DNA from: CAZOOA01 sp964581355
Lineage (GTDB): Bacteria; Bacillota; Dethiobacteria; DTU022; UBA8154
NCBI GenBank assembly: GCA_964581355.1
Contig: CAZOOA010000037.1
Span: 1 to 25,708 of the forward strand
Direction: 5' to 3'
DNA length: 25,708 nt
Shown: in pieces, positions 7,864 through 16,800 of the stretch
Layout: each line of letters begins with the position of its first letter
Numbering within the stretch: the stretch's first letter is position 1
Translations under genes and position numbers: made by a program
Notes under the pieces: generated by a model
The model's database searches: none
What the model saw: only the letters and a program-made list of their open reading frames with translations
What the model was told of the DNA's origin: nothing

Positions 7864-7887
7864 AAACTGACAAAATATAGTTACTTG

Positions 7888-9204
7888 TTAAAGCAGGGAG
7901 GCACTGCCCCTGGTCAACTGGTGCCGGACGTCGCTGATCAGGTACAGGGATCCCGCTACCAGGACCATATCCGGTGACCTGGCCATGGAAAGGGCCAGTT
8001 TTACAGCCCCGGAAATGTTTTCAACCACATGGACGGGTCCGGGGGACAGCCCGGAAACGATTTCCTGCAACATCCAGGGATCTGCAGCCCGAGGGCTGTT
8101 GGGGGTGGTTAAAATCACGGAATCGGCCAGGGGAACGATTTCCTGCAAAATTTCTTCCAGGGCTTTGTCTGCCAGAAGCCCAAGGACCAAAACCAGGTAA
8201 CGGTAAGAAAACGCTGTCTTAACCGAGTGCCTTAGGCCCTGGAATGCCTCCAGGTTGTGAGCCCCGTCCAGGACAACCAGGGGGGCGCGCCGCATTACTT
8301 CCAGTCTTCCCGGCCAGCGGGTGCTCCCCAGGCCGCTTTGCACCGCCTCTTCCCTGACGTAAAACCCTTTTTCTTCCAACAACTCCAAAGCAGCCAGCGC
8401 CAGGGCGGCGTTGCCCGCCTGGTATTCTCCCAGCATGGTTATATGGAGATCTTCGAAGGTATGCCCTATCCCCCGGTACTGAAAGTTCTGTCCTTCCAGG
8501 TTTGAAGATTGAACCCGGGCTTCAAAATCCTGGCCTGCTATGTACAGATTCGCCTTTTTGTCCCGGCATTTTTGCTGAATAACTTCCAGTGCTTTGCCGG
8601 TAGCTCCAGTCACCACATCGCATCCTTCTTTAATAATTCCCGCTTTTTCCCCGGCCACTTCCTCCACGGTGCTGCCCAGGATCTGGGTATGCTCCAGGCT
8701 AACCGTGGTGATAATGGTAGCCAGCGGGTCAATCACGTTGGTGGCATCCAAACGTCCTCCCAGGCCCACCTCCAGGATAACCAAGTCCGGGGCCTCTTCA
8801 GCAAAATAGGTAAAGGCTATCGCCGTGACAACCTCGAACTCCGTGGGATGCCCCAGGTCGGGGTCTGCAGCAATGGCTTCAACCTTGGGCTTGATCCGGG
8901 CCACCATTTCCACCAACCGCTCTTGCGAGATATCTTCTCCATTAATTGCCATGCGGTTGGTGAACTGCACCAGGTACGGGGAGGTATACATTCCCACACG
9001 ATAACCGGCTGTTTCCAGAACTCCTGCCGCAAAAGCAGCAACCGAACCCTTGCCGTTGCTACCCCCTATATGCAGATAATTCAACTTTCTCTGCGGATTT
9101 CCCAGGGAATCCAGGAGTGCTTTAATTCGTTCCAGTCCCGGGTTCATTCCAAATCTTTGTATGCCATGGATCCAGCGTAGTGCTTCTTGGTAGTTCAATT
9201 TCAT
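7888..9204 (-). CDS. folC: Bifunctional folylpolyglutamate synthase / dihydrofolate synthase
   Basis: FolC adds glutamate to folates (and to dihydropteroate in bifunctional forms) using ATP, in the cytoplasm. The 438-aa length fits the family. Visible signatures are the Mur-ligase-type P-loop GGSNGKGS (47-54), TSPYL with the following NRMAINGE (75-90), ILEVGLGGRLDATN (143-156), EHTQILG with GEKAGI containing the lysine expected to be carbamylated (about K187), STRWPGRLEV (294-303) and the C-terminal-domain motif LDGAHN (312-317). The ATG start follows an AGGAGG-type site. It lies 36 bp downstream of valS, and valS-folC is a common firmicute pair, so they are probably one transcript. Whether it has both activities cannot be decided by eye. 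Confidence 0.95.
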   Translation of the reverse strand: MKLNYQEALRWIHGIQRFGMNPGLERIKALLDSLGNPQRKLNYLHIGGSNGKGSVAAFAAGVLETAGYRVGMYTSPYLVQFTNRMAINGEDISQERLVEMVARIKPKVEAIAADPDLGHPTEFEVVTAIAFTYFAEEAPDLVILEVGLGGRLDATNVIDPLATIITTVSLEHTQILGSTVEEVAGEKAGIIKEGCDVVTGATGKALEVIQQKCRDKKANLYIAGQDFEARVQSSNLEGQNFQYRGIGHTFEDLHITMLGEYQAGNAALALAALELLEEKGFYVREEAVQSGLGSTRWPGRLEVMRRAPLVVLDGAHNLEAFQGLRHSVKTAFSYRYLVLVLGLLADKALEEILQEIVPLADSVILTTPNSPRAADPWMLQEIVSGLSPGPVHVVENISGAVKLALSMARSPDMVLVAGSLYLISDVRHQLTRGSASLL

Positions 9205-9240
9205 ACCTCCTGAATTGCCTTAAGAGGACTCGTTCCACTG

Positions 9241-11886
9241 TCAGGTCATTTTTTTTAGTTCTTCCAGCCTTGCCGTCAATTTATCTCGCTGGATTTTCAA
9301 TTCCTGTTCTTTACTGCGTTCTTTTTCTACAACTTCCTCAGGAGCTCGTTCCAGGAAATTATTGTTAACCAGCTTGGCAGAAACCTTTTCCAGGTCTTTT
9401 TCCAGCTCCTGGATGTTTTTCTCCAGCCTGGCCAACTCCTGGTTAAAATCCACAACACCTTCCAGGGGAAGGTAAACCTCGATGCTGCCCACCAGGGCTG
9501 TCAATGCCTTGGAAGGTTTTTCCTCCTGTAAATCCCTGATTTCTACCGGCTCAGCCCAGGAAAGACGTTCCATGATCGCCCTTTCCTGGCTTAAAAGCTC
9601 CCGCTCTTTTTCCGGGGCCCGCACGATTATGGCAGATTTCTGGCCCGGTGGAATGTTCATCTCGCTGCGCAAATTACGGACCGCCCTGATCACACCCATA
9701 ACCTGGTCCATCTCCTGACGGGCAGCTTCATCCACCAGGTTGGGCTGGGCCTCGGGCCAGGGGGCCACCACCAGCGCCTTTTCCTCGCCGTTACGGGGCA
9801 GATTCTGCCAAATTTCCTCGGTGATAAATGGCATAAAAGGGTGCAAAAGCCGCAGGGTCTTTTCCAGGATAAAGTGTAATACCGCCCTGACTCTTTCTTT
9901 TTCGACATCATCCTGGTCAAACATGGGTATTTTGCTCAGTTCAATATACCAGTCACAGTAATCTCCCCACAAGAATTCATAAACACAGCGGGCTGCTTCG
10001 CCCAGTTCATATTTTTCCAGCAACCGGTTTGTTTCTTCCACAGTCGCATTAAAACGGTCCAGGATCCAGCGGTCGTGCCGGTTCAGTTCAATCTCCAGGG
10101 GACCTGGACGGTAATCCTGGAGATTCATAAGGACGTAGCGGGAGGCGTTCCAGATTTTATTGGCAAAATTACGGCTGGCTTCCACGTTTTCGTGCCGGAA
10201 TCGCTGGTCGTTGCCCGGCGCCTGGCCGGTAATCAGGGTAAACCGCAGCGTATCTGAACCGTACTGGTCGATCACTTCCAGGGGGTCCACCCCATTACCC
10301 AGGGACTTGCTCATTTTTCGTCCCTGGGCGTCACGAACCAGCCCGTGAATACAGACATCGGAAAACGGAATCTCGTTCATGAAGTTAAGAGACATAAAGA
10401 TCATGCGCGCCACCCAGAAAGTGATGATATCATATCCCGTAACCAGGACATCGGTGGGAAAGTAATGTTTTAAGTCAGGGGTTTCTTCCGGCCAACCCAG
10501 GGTGGAAAAAGGCCACAGGGCCGAGCTGAACCAGGTATCCAGCACATCGGGGTCCTGTTCCAACTGGCTGCTGCCACAGGCGGGACAGCTGGTGGGGTCC
10601 TGGCGGGAAACAATGAACTCACCGCAACCGCAGTACCAGGCTGGGATACGGTGCCCCCACCAGATCTGGCGGGAAATACACCAGTCACGGATATTTTCCA
10701 TCCAGTTCAGGTACATGCGGGTAAATCGCTCCGGCACATAACGAACTTTGCCCGCTTTGACCACATCAATAGCCGGCTCAGCCAGGGGCTGCATCCGGAC
10801 AAACCACTGCAGTGATATGAGCGGTTCCACTTCCTTGGCACAGCGCTGACAGAGTCCTACAGAGTGGGTGTATTCCTCAATTTCTTCCAGTAATCCTTCC
10901 TTTTTCAGATCTTCCACCACTTTTTGGCGCGCTTCAAAACGCTCCAGGCCGGCAAATTTCCCCGTTTCTTCCGTCATGGCACCATCTTCAGCGATGGCTT
11001 TAATCCGTTCCAGGGAATGCCTCAGGCCGATCTCAAAGTCATTGGGATCATGAGCAGGTGTGATTTTAACGGCACCGGAGCCAAAAGAAGGATCCACGTA
11101 ATCGTCGGCTATAATGGGAATCTCCCGCTCCATTAGGGGAAGCAGGACTGTTTTCCCGATCAGGTTGCTGTAGCGTTCATCTTCCGGATGAACAGCCACT
11201 GCGGTATCACCCAGCATGGTCTCCGGGCGGGTGGTTGCTACAACAATATGTCCATCCCAACCCACGCCGGGGTAGCGAATATGAGTCAGGGTGGAATCCT
11301 TATCTTCGTGTTCCACTTCGATATCAGAAAGAGCCGTATTGCAGCGAGTACACCAGTTGATCATATAGTCGCCCCGATAGATCAGTCCTTGCTCGTACAA
11401 AGAGACAAAGACTTCCCGGACAGCCCGGGAGCAACCGTCATCCATGGTGAAGCGTTCCCGGGACCAGTCACAAGACACTCCCAGCTTAAAAAGCTGATTC
11501 AGGATACGCTCATGGTATTCTTCTTTCCAGGCCCAGGCCCGCTCCAGGAATTTTTCCCGGCCCAGTTGATGCCGGTTTTTGCCCTCGGCCAGGATATGCT
11601 CTTCCACTTTATTCTGTGTAGCAATCCCGGCGTGATCCGTCCCCGGAAGCCAGAGTGTATCGTACCCCTGCATTCTCCGCCAGCGGATGAGGACATCCTG
11701 GATGGTATTGTTCAAGGCATGACCCATATGCAGCGAACCCGTCACGTTTGGAGGTGGAATCACAATGGTGAACGTTTCTTTATCTTCTCTCCGGGGGGCT
11801 GTAAAAAACCCCCCTTCCAGCCAAAACTGATATATTTTTTGCTCTACCTCTTCTGGTTGGTAAACCGACGGAAGTTCAATTCCCAT
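9241..11886 (-). CDS. valS: Valine--tRNA ligase
   Basis: Class I aminoacyl-tRNA synthetase that charges tRNA-Val with valine. At 881 aa it is of normal bacterial length. Motifs in order: the HIGH-type PPNVTGSLHMGH (45-56); the CP1 editing domain at about 185-335, including TTRPETMLGDTAV and TPAHDPNDFEIG; a zinc-binding pair C419/C421 and C434/C437 (CPAC); KMSKS at 524-528; the anticodon-binding region; and a C-terminal coiled-coil arm (roughly 810-880) rich in Lys, Glu and Leu, typical of ValRS. The ATG start is preceded by GGGAGG. Clostridial synthetase genes often have T-box leaders, but the 115-nt predicted leader here shows no T-box core. Confidence 0.98.
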   Translation of the reverse strand: MGIELPSVYQPEEVEQKIYQFWLEGGFFTAPRREDKETFTIVIPPPNVTGSLHMGHALNNTIQDVLIRWRRMQGYDTLWLPGTDHAGIATQNKVEEHILAEGKNRHQLGREKFLERAWAWKEEYHERILNQLFKLGVSCDWSRERFTMDDGCSRAVREVFVSLYEQGLIYRGDYMINWCTRCNTALSDIEVEHEDKDSTLTHIRYPGVGWDGHIVVATTRPETMLGDTAVAVHPEDERYSNLIGKTVLLPLMEREIPIIADDYVDPSFGSGAVKITPAHDPNDFEIGLRHSLERIKAIAEDGAMTEETGKFAGLERFEARQKVVEDLKKEGLLEEIEEYTHSVGLCQRCAKEVEPLISLQWFVRMQPLAEPAIDVVKAGKVRYVPERFTRMYLNWMENIRDWCISRQIWWGHRIPAWYCGCGEFIVSRQDPTSCPACGSSQLEQDPDVLDTWFSSALWPFSTLGWPEETPDLKHYFPTDVLVTGYDIITFWVARMIFMSLNFMNEIPFSDVCIHGLVRDAQGRKMSKSLGNGVDPLEVIDQYGSDTLRFTLITGQAPGNDQRFRHENVEASRNFANKIWNASRYVLMNLQDYRPGPLEIELNRHDRWILDRFNATVEETNRLLEKYELGEAARCVYEFLWGDYCDWYIELSKIPMFDQDDVEKERVRAVLHFILEKTLRLLHPFMPFITEEIWQNLPRNGEEKALVVAPWPEAQPNLVDEAARQEMDQVMGVIRAVRNLRSEMNIPPGQKSAIIVRAPEKERELLSQERAIMERLSWAEPVEIRDLQEEKPSKALTALVGSIEVYLPLEGVVDFNQELARLEKNIQELEKDLEKVSAKLVNNNFLERAPEEVVEKERSKEQELKIQRDKLTARLEELKKMT

Positions 11887-12007
11887 GCAAAAACCTCCCT
11901 CAAAAATCTAAAAAAATTAGTAACTCCTCACCATGTCAAACATTATATCCAGGATCGAAAAAAGCTTCCCGACACACCACCTTTAAGCATTTCCGAACTT
12001 TTTCCTT

Positions 12008-12036
12008 ATCATACATTCTTAAGAAGGTAAAGTCAA
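12008..12036 (-). promoter_or_regulatory. sigma-A promoter for valS-folC
   Basis: On the minus strand TTGACT (12031-12036) and TATGAT (12008-12013) are separated by exactly 17 bases, each one base off consensus. Transcription would start near 12001, giving a leader of about 115 nt before valS. Confidence 0.75.
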
Positions 12037-12064
12037 CTTTTCCAACTGAATTGCCATAGGGAAC

Positions 12065-12097
12065 ATTGTTAACCTGAATATTTTTGGGGTTGACAAT
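12065..12097 (+). promoter_or_regulatory. BirA (biotin repressor) operator
   Basis: ATTGTTAACC (12065-12074) and GGTTGACAAT (12088-12097) form an inverted repeat with one mismatch and a 13-base spacer. This matches the known Firmicutes BirA operator (ATTGTTAACC, spacer, GGTTAACAAT). The right half contains the -35 TTGACA of the birA promoter, so BirA bound with biotinyl-AMP would block RNA polymerase. The mismatch itself (A to G) is what creates the TTGACA. Confidence 0.88.
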
Positions 12098-12118
12098 CGG
12101 TCCGTTTATGTTTATGCT
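12090..12118 (+). promoter_or_regulatory. sigma-A promoter for birA-bioY
   Basis: A perfect TTGACA (12090-12095), a 17-base spacer and TATGCT (12113-12118) lie 48 bp before the birA ATG. The -35 is embedded in the BirA operator. The predicted start is near 12125. Confidence 0.85.
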
Positions 12119-12165
12119 AACTTTATTGTGATCGCACAGCAGCAGAGCAAGACAGGAGATGGAAT

Positions 12166-13149
12166 ATGCGCAGCAGGGTTTTGGAACTGTTAAAAAAATA
12201 CCAGCCCGACTTTGTTTCCGGTGAAACCATAGCCCGGGAACTATCTGTCAGCCGGACTGCTGTATGGAAAGCCATTCATTACTGGCAGGATAAGGATTAT
12301 CTCATTGAAAGCAGCCCACGGTTGGGATACCGCCTGCTCCAGGCTCCCGGTTGGCTCTACCCGGTGGAAATGGAGGGAAAGCTGCAGAGCAAATTGATCG
12401 GTATGCCCGTAGAAAAAATGCACCACTTTCTTTCCCTGGAGTCTACCAATGAAACATTGAAGCAGTTGGCTGAAAAAGGGGCTTCAGAGGGGACTGTTGT
12501 TTTGGCTGAAGAGCAAACCCGGGGCAAAGGACGGTTGGGGCGAAGCTGGTCTTCTCCCAGGGGCAAGGGAATCTGGCTATCCGTTTTACTGAAACCTGCC
12601 GTTTTTCCACAGGAGGTCCCTGTTTTCACCCTCCTGGCAGCCCTGGCTGTATCCCGTGCCATAAGAATGAACCATCCAGAACTTAAAGCAGGAATCAAGT
12701 GGCCTAATGATATCCTGGTTCACGAAAAGAAAGCCTGCGGCATTCTGACAGAGCTTAAGGCAGAGACCGACCGGATTCATTACCTGGTTGCTGGCATCGG
12801 GTTAAACGCAGACCAGGAAGAAGAAGATTTTCCACCGGATTTGGCCCCTTCAGCTACATCCATTTACCTGGAAAGCGGCAAGAAAGCAGACCGGCTGCAG
12901 CTGGCTGCAGATATGATCAACCAGCTGGACCATGCATACCATCAGTTCTGCTCGCAGGGGGCAAGACCGATTATCAAAGCATGGAAAGAACACAGCATCA
13001 CGCTGGGCCGAAAGGTAACCATCTCTCACCCTGCGGGAGATTATCCAGGTAAAGCGGTGGATATAAGCGCAGACGGCGCCCTGGTTGTGGAAAAAGAAGA
13101 TGGGACGAGAAAGCATTTTCATGCGGGTGAAGTTACGCTGCGAAGATAA
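12166..13149 (+). CDS. birA: Bifunctional biotin--[acetyl-CoA-carboxylase] ligase / biotin operon repressor
   Basis: BirA makes biotinyl-5'-AMP, transfers biotin to the lysine of biotin carboxyl carrier proteins, and represses biotin genes when the substrate is used up. At 327 aa this is the two-function form. The N-terminal winged helix (about 3-58) contains the helix-turn-helix SGETIARELSVSRTAVWKAI. The ligase domain has STNET (93-97), the biotin/ATP loop RGKGRLGRSW (119-128), the KWPND motif (178-182) and GIGLNA (210-215). The C-terminal SH3-like domain ends in VEKEDGTRKHFHAGEV. AGGAGA precedes the ATG. It is co-directional with bioY 20 bp later and is controlled by its own operator, so it should be autoregulated. 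Confidence 0.97.
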   Translation: MRSRVLELLKKYQPDFVSGETIARELSVSRTAVWKAIHYWQDKDYLIESSPRLGYRLLQAPGWLYPVEMEGKLQSKLIGMPVEKMHHFLSLESTNETLKQLAEKGASEGTVVLAEEQTRGKGRLGRSWSSPRGKGIWLSVLLKPAVFPQEVPVFTLLAALAVSRAIRMNHPELKAGIKWPNDILVHEKKACGILTELKAETDRIHYLVAGIGLNADQEEEDFPPDLAPSATSIYLESGKKADRLQLAADMINQLDHAYHQFCSQGARPIIKAWKEHSITLGRKVTISHPAGDYPGKAVDISADGALVVEKEDGTRKHFHAGEVTLRR

Positions 13150-13169
13150 TTCAGGCGGAGGGCCGTTCC

Positions 13170-13718
13170 ATGCAGACAAAACAATATATTTTATGTGGGT
13201 TATTTGCCGCGTTGATGGCCATTATGGCACAGATATCCATTCCCCTTCCATTCAGCCCGGTCCCCATTACCGGGCAAACCTTCGGAGTCTTCCTGGTGGG
13301 CGGTATCCTGGGAAGCCGCTATGGTGCAGTTTCCATGCTGATCTATGTTTTCATGGGTAGTGTAGGACTGCCTGTCTTTCACTACGCCCAGGGGGGGCTA
13401 CATATTATCCTGGGCCCCACCGGGGGCTATCTGTGGGGCTTCGTCCTGGGCGTGTTCTTGCTGGGCAAAATAGTAGAGCAGAAAAATACGTATGTCTTTT
13501 CAGTAATAGCCATGGCTGTCTGCTTGGCAGCCATCTACACCCTGGGGACCTTGCAACTGGGACTTATTACCGGCCTCGACTTCTTCCAGGCGCTTATGGT
13601 CGGGGTCGTGCCCTTTATTCCCCTGGACCTGGCTAAAATATTTGCTGCCGCCGGGCTCAGCCTGGCTGTTCGGCAGCAGCTACTCAAAGCCGGACTGCTG
13701 CCCTCCTGTGGCCTATAA
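13170..13718 (+). CDS. bioY: Biotin transporter BioY (ECF substrate-binding subunit)
   Basis: BioY is the membrane S-component that binds biotin and, usually with shared ECF energising subunits (EcfA/A'/T), imports it. This 182-aa protein is of typical size with about six membrane segments. Family features are the N-terminal PLPFSPVPITGQTFGV segment (26-40), LGPTGGYLWGF (81-91) in the centre, and IPLDLAKIFAA (150-160), which carries the conserved Asp/Lys of the biotin site. GGAGG lies about 9 nt before the ATG. The gene follows birA by 20 bp and shares its operator-controlled promoter, so import and use of biotin are controlled together. No EcfA or EcfT gene is in the window. It ends only 16 bp from the convergent ysxC, with no visible terminator between. 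Confidence 0.96.
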   Translation: MQTKQYILCGLFAALMAIMAQISIPLPFSPVPITGQTFGVFLVGGILGSRYGAVSMLIYVFMGSVGLPVFHYAQGGLHIILGPTGGYLWGFVLGVFLLGKIVEQKNTYVFSVIAMAVCLAAIYTLGTLQLGLITGLDFFQALMVGVVPFIPLDLAKIFAAAGLSLAVRQQLLKAGLLPSCGL

Positions 13719-13734
13719 AATACGGCGTGGCTTA

Positions 13735-14319
13735 CTATCCAGGCAGTTGGTCCTGAATTGCCTTTAACAGTTTATCCCGCCCTTCCCTGGTCTTGGAGGA
13801 AAACAGCAGGATCTCTCCAGGGTCCTTTTCCAGGGTGCGGGCGATAAGAATCTTTTGCCCTTCCCGTTTGCCCCGGGGTATCTTGTCCAGCTTGGTAGCC
13901 ACGACCTGGGCGGGAAACTCAAAATAATTCAACCACATGGACATTTTCTTGTCCTCTTCCGAAGGCGCATGGCGGATATCAACCACATGCAGGATCATTT
14001 TGATGGTTTTACGTTTGACAAGAAACCCTTCGATTAAAGGACCCCATTTTTGTTGCTCCGAGCGAGAAACCCGGGCATAACCATACCCGGGCAGGTCAAC
14101 CAGGTAAAATGAGTCGTTGAAAAAATAAAAGTGTACCGCCCGGGTTTTGCCCGGAGTATTACTGGTCCGGGCCAGGTTGCGCTGTTCGGCCAGCGTATTG
14201 AGCAAGGAAGATTTTCCTACATTGGAGCGCCCGGCCAGGGCAATTTCCGGATAGCTTTCGGGCAGGAAGTCTTCCGGACGGTTAGCTAACTTTACGAACT
14301 CCGCTTTTTTTATCTTCAT
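13735..14319 (-). CDS. ysxC: Ribosome biogenesis GTPase YsxC/YihA (EngB)
   Basis: TRAFAC-class GTPase needed for late 50S ribosomal subunit assembly. With the ATG at 14319 the protein has 194 aa and begins MKIKKAEFV, aligning with the start of Bacillus YsxC (MKVTKSEI, 195 aa). G-motifs: G1 GRSNVGKSS (30-38), the switch region RTSNTPGKT, G3 DLPGYG (75-80), G4 TKLDK (142-146) and G5 SSK (174-176). The frame is open upstream to 14421, but that part overlaps lon coding sequence and is poorly supported; ATG 14340 behind AGGGGA is an alternative. The chosen start overlaps the 3' end of lon by 38 nt, suggesting translational coupling. The lon-ysxC order is typical of Firmicutes. Confidence 0.95.
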   Translation of the reverse strand: MKIKKAEFVKLANRPEDFLPESYPEIALAGRSNVGKSSLLNTLAEQRNLARTSNTPGKTRAVHFYFFNDSFYLVDLPGYGYARVSRSEQQKWGPLIEGFLVKRKTIKMILHVVDIRHAPSEEDKKMSMWLNYFEFPAQVVATKLDKIPRGKREGQKILIARTLEKDPGEILLFSSKTREGRDKLLKAIQDQLPG

Positions 14320-16657
14320 CGCCTTTTTCCCCATTATCATTCTTGTCCCCTGTAAGCAGGGCTTTTTCAATAACCTGGTCAATATGCTCAACCAGGACAA
14401 AGTCCATCTTGCGGCGCACATTTCCTGGTATTTCTGCCAGGTCTTTTTTGTTTTCCTCGGGCAGGATTATGGTCCTGATCCCTGCCCGGTGGGCCGCCAG
14501 CACTTTTTCTTTGACTCCACCGATAGGAAGTACCCGTCCTCTCAAGGTGATTTCCCCCGACATGGCCACATGGCGGTCAGCCGGCACCTGCGTCAGGGCA
14601 GAAACCATGGCTGTAGCCATGGTTATACCGGCGGAAGGACCGTCCTTGGGAATGGCCCCTTCGGGAATATGAATGTGAATATCGTATTCCTCGTAAAACT
14701 GGGGATCGATGTTCAGGGATTCAACCCTGGAGCGAATAAAGCTAAGGGCCGCCTGGGCGGATTCCTGCATGATATCACCCAGTTTACCGGTCAGGATTAA
14801 CTTGCCCTTGCCTTTCATCAAGGTTACCTCGATAGCCAGCAGGTCGCCACCGGATTCGGTCCAGGCTACACCGGTAGCTACCCCGACCTCGTTTTCCTTT
14901 TCGGCCAATCCATAGCGGAAACGCGGCGGCCCCAAGTACTTGTGCAAGTTGCTGCGGGTGACATTGACACGATATTCTTTCTCTTTAACCACTTCTTTAG
15001 CTGTTTTTCGGCAAATATTGGCGATTTCCCGCTCCAGGTTCCGCACGCCGGCTTCCCGGGTATACTCCCGGACAATGTGCCGCAGTGTTCCTTCTGAGAT
15101 ACGCAGGTTGCTTTCGGTCAAACCGTTTTCTTCCAGCTGTTTTTTAATCAGGTGCCGCTGGGCAATCTTGACTTTTTCCTCTTCTGTATAGCCGGCAATA
15201 TAGATGATCTCCATCCGGTCCAGCAACGCCTGGGGGATGTTAAAACGACTGTTGGCAGTGGTGATAAACATGACCTGGGAAAGGTCAAAGGCCACTTCGA
15301 TATAGTGGTCGCTGAAAGAATTATTCTGTTCAGGATCCAGGACCTCCAGCAAAGCCGCCGATGGATCCCCCCGAAAATCGGTAGCCATTTTATCCACCTC
15401 ATCCAGCAGGAAAACAGGGTTACTGGATTTGGCCTGCCTGATTCCCTGGATAATTCGACCAGGCATAGCTCCCACGTATGTGCGGCGATGGCCCCGGATC
15501 TCTGCTTCATCCCGCACGCCGCCCAGGGAGATTCGGATAAAATTTCGCTGCAAACTGCGGGCAATGGAACGGGCCAGGGAAGTTTTCCCCACACCGGGAG
15601 GCCCAATGAGACAAAGTATTGGCCCTTTTATTTTTTTGGTTAGCTGGCGAACAGCCAGGTATTCCACGATCCGTTCCTTCACTTTTTCCAGTCCGTAGTG
15701 GTCTTCATCCAAAATCTGTTCCACAACTTCCAGGTCCAGCCTATCTTCTGTCATGATGCTCCAGGGCAGTTCCAGCAGCCAGTCCAGGTAGTTGCGAATG
15801 ACAACAGCTTCAGCAGCAGCCGGGGGCATTTTTTCCAGTCGATCCAATTCTTTGTACGCTTTGTTTTCAACTTCTTCAGGCAGTTCGGCTTGCTGGATCT
15901 TTTCCCTGTACTCATCGGCCTCGGCGGTGCGCTCATCGCCTTCGCCCAGTTCTTTTTGTATGGCCTTGACCTGTTCCCTGAGGTAGTATTCTTTCTGGGT
16001 TTTTTCCATCTGCTTGCGAACCCGCAGGTTTATTTTTTTCTCCAGTTCAAGGATTTCCATTTCCTGGCTTAGGATCTCAGCCAGTTTTTCCAGGCGTTCC
16101 TGGGGCGTTACAGCTTCAAGCAGCTCCTGTTTTTGATCCTGCTTCAAGGAAAGGTGAGAAATAATTCCATCGGCCAGGTGTCCCGGTTCTTCGATTTCGG
16201 AAACAGCGTTATATGCTTCCGGCGGAATCTTTTTACTTAATTTGAGATACTGTTCAAACTGTTCTAACACGCTGCGCATCAGGGCCTCAATTTCTGGTGT
16301 CTTGGTCTCTTCAATCAATAATTCCTCAATCTTCACTTTGAAAAAAGGCTCAGTCTGCACAAAGTCCTCAATTTTTGCCCGGTGCAGTCCTTCAACCAGC
16401 ACCCGAAGGGTCCCACCGGGAAGCTTTAATGTCTGTTTAATATTGGCTACAGCACCCATGGAGTACAGGTCTTCGGCTTCAGGCTCATTGGTCTTGGCTT
16501 CTTTTTGAGCGACCAGAAAGATCTGGTTATCGTGGACCATGGCTTCATCCAAGGCCTGCACTGACTTTTCCCTGCCAACATCCAGGTGGATAACCATGTT
16601 GGGGAAAACAGTAACCCCTCTTAAAGGAAGCAGCGGTAATTCCCGCAAATTGCTCAT
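14282..16657 (-). CDS. lon: ATP-dependent protease LonA
   Basis: Cytoplasmic AAA+ serine protease that degrades damaged and regulatory proteins. The 791 aa are organised as an N-terminal substrate-binding domain (about 8-200), a coiled-coil linker (200-260), the AAA+ module with Walker A GPPGVGKT (352-359), Walker B FLLDEVD (416-422) and RTYVGAMPG pore region, and the protease domain with the catalytic serine S675 in KDGPSAG and lysine K718 in GGVKEK. The Ser-Lys distance of 43 equals that of the E. coli enzyme. The start ATG follows GGAGG at 10 nt. A small stem (CCCAA/TTGGG, 16676-16692) abuts the ribosome-binding site. The C-terminal tail (771-791) is charged and overlaps ysxC. The 143-bp gap to lonB allows a separate promoter, but I could not identify one. 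Confidence 0.98.
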   Translation of the reverse strand: MSNLRELPLLPLRGVTVFPNMVIHLDVGREKSVQALDEAMVHDNQIFLVAQKEAKTNEPEAEDLYSMGAVANIKQTLKLPGGTLRVLVEGLHRAKIEDFVQTEPFFKVKIEELLIEETKTPEIEALMRSVLEQFEQYLKLSKKIPPEAYNAVSEIEEPGHLADGIISHLSLKQDQKQELLEAVTPQERLEKLAEILSQEMEILELEKKINLRVRKQMEKTQKEYYLREQVKAIQKELGEGDERTAEADEYREKIQQAELPEEVENKAYKELDRLEKMPPAAAEAVVIRNYLDWLLELPWSIMTEDRLDLEVVEQILDEDHYGLEKVKERIVEYLAVRQLTKKIKGPILCLIGPPGVGKTSLARSIARSLQRNFIRISLGGVRDEAEIRGHRRTYVGAMPGRIIQGIRQAKSSNPVFLLDEVDKMATDFRGDPSAALLEVLDPEQNNSFSDHYIEVAFDLSQVMFITTANSRFNIPQALLDRMEIIYIAGYTEEEKVKIAQRHLIKKQLEENGLTESNLRISEGTLRHIVREYTREAGVRNLEREIANICRKTAKEVVKEKEYRVNVTRSNLHKYLGPPRFRYGLAEKENEVGVATGVAWTESGGDLLAIEVTLMKGKGKLILTGKLGDIMQESAQAALSFIRSRVESLNIDPQFYEEYDIHIHIPEGAIPKDGPSAGITMATAMVSALTQVPADRHVAMSGEITLRGRVLPIGGVKEKVLAAHRAGIRTIILPEENKKDLAEIPGNVRRKMDFVLVEHIDQVIEKALLTGDKNDNGEKGDEDKKSGVRKVS

Positions 16658-16800
16658 TTAATTTACCCCTCCTCTCCCAACAACAACTTGGGATCACAAT
16701 TGTTTTAAACTGATGCCCTGAAGGCTTACCTAAACTATCCAGGTTCCTGCACTACGAAACCAGGATGAGAAATCCTTTTGTCTATTGTCTATTTCTCTTT

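Noticed and set aside
11188..12030. 280-codon plus-strand open frame opposite valS
   Set aside because: It lies antisense to a certain valS gene, has no ribosome-binding site and its composition is that of a reverse-strand shadow.
16767..16797. GAGAAAT...ATTTCTC inverted repeat after lonB
   Set aside because: Seven A/T-rich base pairs around a 17-nt loop with no T-run; too weak for a terminator.
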